A stretch of DNA of 64,000 nt, taken from the NCBI GenBank assembly GCA_023457715.1, contig JAEWKR010000056.1, positions 1-64,000 on the forward strand. The letters run 5' to 3'. Under the pieces are notes generated by a model. The model was not told where the DNA came from. It did no database searches and saw only the letters and a list, made by a program, of their open reading frames with translations. A program made the position numbers and the translations under genes. Positions 57,057 to 64,000 of the stretch are shown piece by piece. This stretch comes from Verrucomicrobiota bacterium (GTDB lineage Bacteria; Verrucomicrobiota; Verrucomicrobiia; Opitutales; Opitutaceae). Position 1 is the first letter of the stretch; each line of letters begins with the position of its first letter.

Positions 57057-57728
57057 ATGTCCGCGCCCGCCAAACTTGCGGCGCTTCGGCATCTGCTCGC
57101 CGAACGCTTTCCGACCGTCGCCGTCCTGGGCGGCGAGCCGGTGGCCGCGGATCGGACCCTGCGCACCGGCATTCCCACGATTGACGATGCCACCGGCGGA
57201 CTGCCGTTGGGCGCGGTGACCGAGGTGGTGTGTGCCGCGCCGAGTTGCGGGAGCCACCTGTTGCTCGGCGAACTGCTCGCCTGCACGCGGGCCAGCCGGA
57301 CGCGGATCGCCTTGGTCGACGGCCACGACAGCTTCGACCCGTCGTCGTTCACCACCGACCTGCTGCCCCATCTGCTATGGGTGCGCTGTCATGGCACCGC
57401 CGAAGCCTTGCAGGCGGCGGACCTGCTGACGCGTGATGCCAATCTCGGGCTTGTCGTCGTCGACCTGCGCCGCGCCCGCGAGGCCGAACTCCGCCAGACC
57501 CCGGCCACGCAGTGGTATCGACTGCAACGCAGCGTCGAAACCACCGATGTGGCGCTCGTCGTGCAGACGCCGCGCTCCTCCGTGGCCAGCGCCCAACTGC
57601 GACTGCTGCTCGATGCTTCGCATCCCCCCAGTGCGCTCGAAGATGAGCGTCGCACGGTGGCCCACCTGCTCGCCCCGACCCTGCAACGCCAGCGCGTCCG
57701 GGCCACCGACCGCGCCAGCGCCGCCTGA
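57057..57728 (+). CDS. imuA: ImuA, RecA-like mutasome accessory protein
   Basis: 223 aa. A RecA/SulA-like fold: LAALRHLLAERFPTVAVLGG, LRTGIPTIDDATGGLPLGAV (the RecA-type entry), TEVVCAAPSCGSHLLLGELL in the Walker A place but degenerate (no GKT/S), IALVDGHDSFDP, and the Walker-B-like LGLVVVDLRRARE. ImuA proteins cooperate with ImuB and DnaE2 in SOS-induced mutagenic repair. It is followed by imuB after 27 bp. The ATG at 57057 follows the heptamer array; no SD is visible. Confidence 0.85.
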   Translation: MSAPAKLAALRHLLAERFPTVAVLGGEPVAADRTLRTGIPTIDDATGGLPLGAVTEVVCAAPSCGSHLLLGELLACTRASRTRIALVDGHDSFDPSSFTTDLLPHLLWVRCHGTAEALQAADLLTRDANLGLVVVDLRRAREAELRQTPATQWYRLQRSVETTDVALVVQTPRSSVASAQLRLLLDASHPPSALEDERRTVAHLLAPTLQRQRVRATDRASAA

Positions 57729-57755
57729 CCACCTTCACCCTCACTTTCACTTTCC

Positions 57756-59216
57756 GTGTTCTGCGTCCTGCATCTCGCCGAGTTTGCCCTGCAGGCCGTG
57801 CTCCGCACCGAGCCTGAAAGCAGCGGCCGGCCGGCGGCGCTTTTTACCGAGCAAACCCGGAAATCCGTCGTGCTGGAGGCCAACGCCCTGGCGCGAGAAT
57901 ACGAGATCCGTGCCGGCATGACGGCTCCGCAGGCGGTGGCGCGCTGCCCCACCCTGCTGATCCGCACGCCCCAGCCTGCGGCCGAAGCGGAAGCCCGCGC
58001 CGCCCTGCTGGCCGTGGCCTTCACGCTCTCACCCACGATCGAGGACACTGCTCCCGGCCTCTGCACCATCGACCTCAGCGCCAGCGACCCCGCCCGGTTC
58101 GAGCAGTCCGCCCGCGCCGCCGTGATCCAGTTGCGCACGCTGGGCCTGACCGCCACCGCCGGCATCGGGGCCACCCCGGTCCTCGCGCTGTACGCCGCAC
58201 GCGCCAGCACCGACGACGTCCTGTGCGTCACCAACGCCCGCACCTTTCTCCACCCTCTGCCGCTCGAAGCGGCGGATCCGGCTCCCGGCGTCCGTGACAT
58301 CCTGGCCACTTGGGGGCTGCGCACGCTGGGCCAGCTGACCGCGCTCCCCCGCGACGACGTGGGACGCCGGCTGGGCCCCGACGGGCTGGTCTTGTGGGAT
58401 CGCGCTCAGGGCGGTGAAACGCGGCCGCTCCGAACGGTCGTTCCCGCGCAGACGTTTGCCGCCACCCTGGATTTCGAGGAAGAGATCGAGACGCTCGAGC
58501 CCCTGCTCTTCATCCTGCGCCGCTTCCTCGAACGGCTCGCGCTCGACCTCCGCACCAGCGGTCATGTGGCCGCGGCGATGGACTTGTCCCTGCGACTCAG
58601 CGATGAGGCCACCCATCAACGTTCGTTTCGCGTGCCCGATCCCACCGCCGACGTGGAGATTCTTTTCCGTGCCCTCCAGACGCATCTGGACGCGCTGCGC
58701 ACCGCGGCGGCGATTGTCTCGGTCACCCTGGTCCTGCAACCGACCCGCCCCCTGGTGCGCCAGCAGGGGCTGTTCGATACGGGTCTGCGCGATCCGCATG
58801 GGTTCAGCGAAACGCTGGCGCGCGTGACCGCCCTGGTCGGGGCCGACCGCGTCGGCACGCCCCAGCCGGAGGATACCCATCGGCCCGATGCCGTGACGCT
58901 TCAGCCTCCGGCCCCGGTTATTCCGCCGCCGTCGCCACCGCCGCTACATCCCACGCTCGGGTTGCCGCTCCGCCGCTGCCGACCGCCGCTGCCTGCGCAG
59001 ATCGAACTCACGGACGGGCGTCCCAGCTTTCTGTGGACGGAGCGTTTTTCCGGTGCGGTCCTGAATGTCAGGGGCCCGTGGCTCAGCAGCGGTGACTGGT
59101 GGCAGGCGAGCCGCACCTGGCGCCGGATCGAGTACGATATCGCCCTCGACACGGGCGGGCTGCTGCGCCTCGTCCGCAGCGACGACCGATGGTGGATCGA
59201 AGGGGAATACGACTAA
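57756..59216 (+). CDS. imuB: ImuB, Y-family polymerase-like protein
   Basis: 486 aa. The fold is that of Y-family polymerases, but the catalytic acids are lost: the N-terminal metal motif is CVLHLAEFALQAVLR and the second is TIEDTAPGLCTIDLSAS. It is therefore predicted inactive, as is ImuB elsewhere, and to act as a scaffold linking the beta clamp, ImuA and DnaE2. GLTATAGIGATPVLALYAAR is the thumb-like helix-hairpin region. The C-terminal ~100 residues are Pro-rich and then WWQASRTWRRIEYDI-like. The start is GTG at 57756. dnaE2 does not follow; a methyltransferase gene on the other strand does. Confidence 0.88.
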   Translation: MFCVLHLAEFALQAVLRTEPESSGRPAALFTEQTRKSVVLEANALAREYEIRAGMTAPQAVARCPTLLIRTPQPAAEAEARAALLAVAFTLSPTIEDTAPGLCTIDLSASDPARFEQSARAAVIQLRTLGLTATAGIGATPVLALYAARASTDDVLCVTNARTFLHPLPLEAADPAPGVRDILATWGLRTLGQLTALPRDDVGRRLGPDGLVLWDRAQGGETRPLRTVVPAQTFAATLDFEEEIETLEPLLFILRRFLERLALDLRTSGHVAAAMDLSLRLSDEATHQRSFRVPDPTADVEILFRALQTHLDALRTAAAIVSVTLVLQPTRPLVRQQGLFDTGLRDPHGFSETLARVTALVGADRVGTPQPEDTHRPDAVTLQPPAPVIPPPSPPPLHPTLGLPLRRCRPPLPAQIELTDGRPSFLWTERFSGAVLNVRGPWLSSGDWWQASRTWRRIEYDIALDTGGLLRLVRSDDRWWIEGEYD

Positions 59217-59242
59217 ACGGGATCCCGTGCGGACAACTGCCC

Positions 59243-59872
59243 TCAGCCCGCCCGCGGGCGTAGCACCTTGATATCCCAAACGTGTGCGTGCGCGCTACTG
59301 ATGACCGTTTCGTGCTCCACCTCGCACGAACGATCGATGCGTCGCCAGAGCGCCCGCCAGTTGCCGGAACGATAGTAGGACACGAACAGATGACCGCCGT
59401 CAGCGAGGTGAGGCGCGAAGGCCCGCAGGGTCGCCCCCGGATCCGCCGCATAGCCAATCGTCTCATTGAACACGACCGCCTCGAACCGATCGCCCGTCGC
59501 GGGGCGCCAGTGCTCGAAATCGCCATGCACCCACTCCACCCGCTCGAGTCCCAGGCGACGCGCCTTCGCCAGCCCCTCGGCCGAGACATCGACGCCGAGG
59601 TAACGCGCAAACTCGTAGGCGCGCGAAACGTCCGCCAGCCGGCCGCTGCCGCAGCCCACGTCGAGCACCCGGGCATGCGGGTGCAGGTGGTGGATCAGCC
59701 CCGCCAGGACGAGGTTTCGCGGCAATTCCTGGAACGAGAAGAAATGATCCCAACCGCCGCCGCGATACTCCTGATCGAAAACCTCTGCCGGCACCGGCCG
59801 CCCGAGACCTGCCGGGTCAGCCCAGACCTTGCGTCGCAGATAACGGCCGATCTTTCGGGTCAAGCCTTGCAT
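59243..59872 (-). CDS. Class I SAM-dependent methyltransferase
   Basis: 209 aa. Motif I is ARVLDVGCGSGRLADVS, strand 2 is YLGVDVSAEGLAKARRLGLE, and WVHGDFEHWRP and FEAVVFNETIGYAAD are motifs II-like. A basic N-terminus (MQGLTRKIGRYLRRKVWAD) may contact a membrane or nucleic acid. The substrate is unknown. It shares the VGCGSGRLA motif-I core with the methyltransferase at 38165 but is otherwise different. It ends 26 bp from imuB, convergent, and is divergent from the subtilase gene. Confidence 0.87.
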   Translation of the reverse strand: MQGLTRKIGRYLRRKVWADPAGLGRPVPAEVFDQEYRGGGWDHFFSFQELPRNLVLAGLIHHLHPHARVLDVGCGSGRLADVSRAYEFARYLGVDVSAEGLAKARRLGLERVEWVHGDFEHWRPATGDRFEAVVFNETIGYAADPGATLRAFAPHLADGGHLFVSYYRSGNWRALWRRIDRSCEVEHETVISSAHAHVWDIKVLRPRAG

Positions 59873-60032
59873 GGGGTGGCGTCAGAAAATCGGAGGACGC
59901 CTCCAAGTCACTCCGTAAATCCGCCCATCTGTTTCCCCCATCCGGCCTTCCGGGAGGACTCCGCGACCCCGCACGCCATGGCTTGTCTCTTTCAGTCCGG
60001 TTTTCCACGCTGGCAGGCCAACCGCGACTTCG

Positions 60033-63000
60033 TTGAAATCGTTCCTCCTCTGCCTCTTCAACCTCCTCGTGGGCGTTGCCGCGCACGCCTCCGTCACGCC
60101 GCAGCACGCGCCCCTGCCGGTGACGGCCAAGGAAATTGCCCAAGGGTACCGCGACCGGGTGATCATCGCCCGCCCGAAGGCGACCGCCTCCGCCGAAGAG
60201 GCGGAACAAAGGCACCGGGTGCAGGTGCGCCGGACGTTCGAACGGCTGGGCCATCTCCGCATCCTGGAACTTGGAGACGGCGAGGACGCGCTCACGACGA
60301 TCGCGCGTCTCCGTGCGACGGGAGCGTACGAATTCGTCGAGCCCGATTACATCGTGTCGATCAAGGCGACGCCCAATGACCCGGGCTACGCCAACGGGTC
60401 CCTGTGGGCGCTGAACAACACCGGCCAGCACGGCAGCATCGCGGGGGAGCCCGGTGCGGACATCGAAGCGCTGGCCGCGTGGGACATCCGCCGGGAGGCC
60501 CCCGACGTTGTGGTCGCCGTGGTCGACACCGGCGTCAACCTCCAGCACCAGGACATCGTGGCCAACCTGTGGCGCAATCCGCGCGCCGGCAGCGACGTCC
60601 ACGGCGCCAATTTCGTGGGCGGCAGCGGCCGGATGGTCAGCGGCGATCCGACTGACGACAACGGTCACGGCACCCATGTCGCCGGGACCATTGGCGCCGT
60701 CGGCAACAACGGTGTCGGCATCGCGGGCGTCGCGTGGCGCGTGAAGCTCATGGCGGTCCGGGCGCTCGGCACCGAGGGACGGGGCGCGATGTCGGACGTG
60801 GTCGCGGCCATCAATTACGCCGTCGATAATGGCGCGCACATCATCAACGCGAGTTTCGGCTCCGAGCCGGGCGATCCGTTCTCCCAGGCGCAGATGACCG
60901 CCGTCTCGCGGGCCCGCGCCGCCGGCGTCATTTTCGTGGCCGCCGCCGGTAACGAAACCGCCGACCTGGACGTCTCCCGCACGTACCCGGCAAGCTTCGC
61001 CCTCGACAACATGGTGACCGTCGGGAACTCCGACCGGCGCGACCACGTGTCGCAAGGCTCCAACTTCGGCGCCGCAATCGACCTCTATGCGCCCGGCAAC
61101 GAGATCGTTTCCCTGGCGTACGACAACAATACCGGGACAACGTCCAAGTCAGGAACCTCCATGGCGGCGCCGCATGTGTCCGGCGCGCTGGCGCTGCTCA
61201 AAGCCCAGTTCCCCGGCGACACCTACCGGCAACTCATCAACCGCCTCCTCCGCGGCACCGAGCCCGGCGAGCGCTTCCTCGGCCGCGCCCAGACCGGCGG
61301 CCGGCTGAACCTGTTGCGCGCCCTGACCACGGCGTCAAATCGGCCCTTCAACGACAACTTCGCGGATCGTCCGCGCTTCGATCGCGGCAACCTGTCCATC
61401 CGGTCGCACAACGGCGACGCCACCTCGGAACCGACCGATCCGTCCATCGCGGGCCTTTCCGTCGGCGCGACCTTGTGGTGGCAATGGACCCCTCTGGTCA
61501 GCGGCGTTGTCAGTGTCGACACCGGCGGCAGCGCCTACGACACCGTGCTGGGCGTGTTCACCGGCTCCACCGCCGGCGCACTGACCCTGGTCGCCGCCAG
61601 CGACAACGACGTCACGGGCGCCACCAGCCGCCTGTCGTTCCCTGCGGTGGCGGGGACGACGTACCAGATTGCGGTCGGAGGCAAGAACGGCGCTACCGGT
61701 CTGACCATCCTCAATATCGGGACCATCCCGGGCAACGACGCCTTCGCCGCCCCGACCCTGCTTTCCGGCGAGAGCGTCCGCGTCAACGGCACCAACCTCC
61801 ACTCCAGCCGCGAGACCGGGGAACCGCTCATCCTGGGCTTCGCTGGCGGCAATTCGTTGTGGTTCGAATGGACCGCCCCCCGCTCCGGCCGCTTCCAGGC
61901 CTCCGTCGTCAGCACGGATTTCGATCCCCTGCTGGCGATTTACACCGGCGACAGGATCGACGCCTTGACGGCGGTTTCGGCCTCCGACAACACCGGCACG
62001 GACAATGCCCAGGCTGCCGCTCTCTGCACCTTCGAAGCGGTCGCCGGGAGAAAATACCGTCTGAGCCTCGACTCCAAAAATGCCAGTTCCGAGGGACAGT
62101 TCACGCTCACCCTGGTCGACTCGATCTGGCAGGCCACCACCGGCGAGAGCGTCACGGCGACCCCCGCCGTGGGCCAGGACGGAACGGTGTACGTCGGCAG
62201 TACCGACCGGGTATTCTATGCCTTCGCGGCGGATGGATCGCTGCGCTGGTCGGTGACGACGGGCGGTCTCATCGATACCTGCTCCGCGGCCGTGGGGCCG
62301 GACGGAACCGTTTATTTCGGTTCGAACGATGGCAAGTTTTACGCCGTTTCGCCCGACGGCACACGCAAGTGGACGCGCGAAATGGTGCCGGGAAGCACCA
62401 CCACCGCAGCGGCGTACAGCCCCGCCATCGGGGCGGATGGCGTCGTGTACGCGCGCGCCAGCGACGGCTACCTGCGGGCCCTCAACCCGGCCGACGGCGT
62501 TGAGCGCTGGCGGTTCAACCTCAGGGTGACCGCCGCCAACACCTCTTTCTATGGCAATCCTGTCGTAGGGCCCGACGGCACGATCTATCACGGCTCGGAT
62601 GAGAACGACAAGCAGCTCTATGCGATCAACCCCGATGGCACAGAGAAGTGGCGGGCGCCCCTGGACTCCGGCGTGTACGGCTCGCCGGCCCTCGACGCTG
62701 CGGGCAACATCTATCTCGTGACGCTGGCGGGCGGGGTCTATGCCTTCACACCCACCGGCTCGCCACTCTGGACCCGGCAACAATCCGGCGGTAATGTAAG
62801 CTCGAGCGTCGCGCTCAGTGCGGACGGACGGGCGTTCTACTACGCCGGGTATGACAACAAGCTGTACGCCCGCTCCACCAGCAGCGGAGCCCTGCTGTGG
62901 TCCTATCCCCTGGCGACCGAGGTCCGCGCGAGTTCGCCCGCGGTGGACTCGAATGGCGTGATCTACATCGGCTGCTACGACGGCCAGGTCTACGCGGTGA

Positions 63001-64000
63001 ACGCCGATGGCTCGCTCAAACGGGTCTACCACACCGGCGATGTGATCCGTTCCGCCCCCGTGCTCGCCGGCACACGGTTGTACGTCGGCAGCAACGATCA
63101 GAAGCTCTACGCCTTCGAGATCGGCGCAGGGCCCGCGACGGGGTGGTCCCAGTATCGCGCGAACGCGCGCCACACCGGCCGCGCCGAGAACGACGTGTTC
63201 GCCATCGCCACCCAGCCGCAGTCCCAGACGGTGGTGCTCGGGGCAGGCTTGACCCTGAGCGTGGGCGCCAGCGGCCAGGGTCCGTTCACGTACCAGTGGC
63301 GCAAGGACGGCACGCCGCTGACCGGCGCGACCCATGCTTCCTACACGGTCTCCGCCGCCACCACCGACGCCGCCGGCACGTACACCGTGGTGATCACCAG
63401 CCCGCAGGGAACGCTCACAAGTGCGGCGGCGGTCGTGACCGTGGAAGCGCCCCAGCCGGGCCGCTTGATGAACGTCTCCGTACGCACCAACGCAGGCAGC
63501 GGGTCCAGTACGCTCATCGTGGGCTTCTCGGTCAGCGGAACGGGGCTCAAGCCGCTCCTCGTCCGCGGCGTCGGCCCAACCCTCACGTCCTACGCGGTGA
63601 CGGGGGTCCTGGCCGCCCCCGAGCTGCGCCTCATCGTGCCGGCGACCAACACCCAGGTGGCGGCGAATTCCGGCTGGGCTGACTCCCCCGCGCTCAGCGC
63701 GACGTTCGATCAGGTTTACGCCTTTCCGCTCCTGCCGGGCTCCAAGGACGCGGCCCTCGTCGCGGAACTGCCCGCGCAGCAATACACCGCCCAGATCGCG
63801 GGCGCCAACGGCACCACCGGCATCGCTCTCGCGGAGGTCTACGATCTCGACCCGCTCGCCCCCGCTCCGGCGGCGAAGCTGGTCAACGTGTCCGCCCGCG
63901 CGAATGTCGGCACGGGGGGCGACGTGCTCATCGCGGGCTTTGTCGTCTCGGGCAACGTGAAGAAGAAACTGCTGATCCGCGGGGTCGGCCCCACCCTGAC
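60033..64000 (+). CDS. Secreted S8 (subtilisin-like) peptidase with PPC, PQQ-like, Ig-like and C-terminal repeat domains (3' end outside window)
   Basis: At least 1322 aa, open to the window edge. The start is TTG at 60033, giving a clean signal peptide (MKSFLLCLFNLLVGVAAHAS). The S8 domain has the catalytic triad Asp165 (AVVDTGVNL), His212 (NGHGTHVAGT) and Ser376 (SGTSMAAPHVSG). Two pre-peptidase C-terminal-like domains (about 430-690) share LWWQWTP/LWFEWTA. A PQQ/beta-propeller-like block follows (about 705-1040: GTVYVGSTDR, GTVYFGSNDGKFYAVSPDG). Then come an Ig-like domain (about 1055-1145) and two copies of a repeat with LLVRGVGPTL / LLIRGVGPTL. It is predicted to be cell-surface or secreted. 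Confidence 0.9.
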   Translation, partial: MKSFLLCLFNLLVGVAAHASVTPQHAPLPVTAKEIAQGYRDRVIIARPKATASAEEAEQRHRVQVRRTFERLGHLRILELGDGEDALTTIARLRATGAYEFVEPDYIVSIKATPNDPGYANGSLWALNNTGQHGSIAGEPGADIEALAAWDIRREAPDVVVAVVDTGVNLQHQDIVANLWRNPRAGSDVHGANFVGGSGRMVSGDPTDDNGHGTHVAGTIGAVGNNGVGIAGVAWRVKLMAVRALGTEGRGAMSDVVAAINYAVDNGAHIINASFGSEPGDPFSQAQMTAVSRARAAGVIFVAAAGNETADLDVSRTYPASFALDNMVTVGNSDRRDHVSQGSNFGAAIDLYAPGNEIVSLAYDNNTGTTSKSGTSMAAPHVSGALALLKAQFPGDTYRQLINRLLRGTEPGERFLGRAQTGGRLNLLRALTTASNRPFNDNFADRPRFDRGNLSIRSHNGDATSEPTDPSIAGLSVGATLWWQWTPLVSGVVSVDTGGSAYDTVLGVFTGSTAGALTLVAASDNDVTGATSRLSFPAVAGTTYQIAVGGKNGATGLTILNIGTIPGNDAFAAPTLLSGESVRVNGTNLHSSRETGEPLILGFAGGNSLWFEWTAPRSGRFQASVVSTDFDPLLAIYTGDRIDALTAVSASDNTGTDNAQAAALCTFEAVAGRKYRLSLDSKNASSEGQFTLTLVDSIWQATTGESVTATPAVGQDGTVYVGSTDRVFYAFAADGSLRWSVTTGGLIDTCSAAVGPDGTVYFGSNDGKFYAVSPDGTRKWTREMVPGSTTTAAAYSPAIGADGVVYARASDGYLRALNPADGVERWRFNLRVTAANTSFYGNPVVGPDGTIYHGSDENDKQLYAINPDGTEKWRAPLDSGVYGSPALDAAGNIYLVTLAGGVYAFTPTGSPLWTRQQSGGNVSSSVALSADGRAFYYAGYDNKLYARSTSSGALLWSYPLATEVRASSPAVDSNGVIYIGCYDGQVYAVNADGSLKRVYHTGDVIRSAPVLAGTRLYVGSNDQKLYAFEIGAGPATGWSQYRANARHTGRAENDVFAIATQPQSQTVVLGAGLTLSVGASGQGPFTYQWRKDGTPLTGATHASYTVSAATTDAAGTYTVVITSPQGTLTSAAAVVTVEAPQPGRLMNVSVRTNAGSGSSTLIVGFSVSGTGLKPLLVRGVGPTLTSYAVTGVLAAPELRLIVPATNTQVAANSGWADSPALSATFDQVYAFPLLPGSKDAALVAELPAQQYTAQIAGANGTTGIALAEVYDLDPLAPAPAAKLVNVSARANVGTGGDVLIAGFVVSGNVKKKLLIRGVGPTL

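Noticed and set aside
57756..59216. imuB as an active DNA polymerase IV (dinB)
   Set aside because: The catalytic DxD and SxDE acids are replaced, and the gene follows imuA.

Overview
This is a high-GC bacterial chromosome segment, most likely from the phylum Verrucomicrobiota and near the family Opitutaceae. That placement is inferred from gene content. The window has paired LacI regulators, GH2 and GH51 glycosidases, a CRTAC1 repeat protein, and a SecD-SecF fusion. It also has a secreted subtilase ending in the C-terminal repeat common in this family, and a protein carrying the LSPFEVSA / TLAGSRV signature typical of Opitutaceae TonB receptors. A candidate LexA site fits the TGTTC-N4-GAACA form reported for Verrucomicrobia. 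No rRNA, CRISPR array, prophage or insertion sequence was seen.

Layout. 0.15-14.7 kb is mainly housekeeping: class II aldolase, a TPR/zinc-cluster protein, cysS, thrS, a cyclophilin lipoprotein, an XRE regulator, alaS and an N-terminally extended ispH. 14.7-24.1 kb holds an AmpG-like transporter divergent from two overlapping LacI genes, a chemoreceptor, an M48 protease, a small EF-Tu-domain-3-like protein and a membrane EEP protein. 24.3-35.1 kb holds a large GH2 enzyme, two dehydrogenase/reductase genes, a VIT/VWA-like/DUF2135 protein, a porin and a secreted transglutaminase-like protein. 35.2-38.2 kb has tRNA-Arg(ACG), a DUF2059 gene broken at a G8 tract, and an ECF sigma gene separated by one in-frame TAG from its membrane domain. 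38.2-47.2 kb has a methyltransferase, FKBP and CRTAC1 proteins, an orphan LytTR regulator, a GH51 arabinofuranosidase and a PadR-PspC pair. 47.3-55.6 kb has recJ, secDF, yajC, speA and rlmN. 55.9-59.2 kb is an SOS cassette (lexA, a 53-aa gene, imuA, imuB) with no dnaE2 attached. The window ends inside a secreted S8 peptidase.

The most unusual structure is between the genes. Many junctions carry a locus-specific short tandem repeat, most often with a unit of exactly 7 bp. These are often arranged as an inverted pair around a short loop, or end a few bases before a start codon. There is also an exact-junction 235/242-bp tandem duplication with nested palindromes, and GC-rich REP-like palindromes, one of them in frame inside the GH2 gene. 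Most start codons I inspected lack a Shine-Dalgarno sequence and follow pyrimidine-rich leaders.
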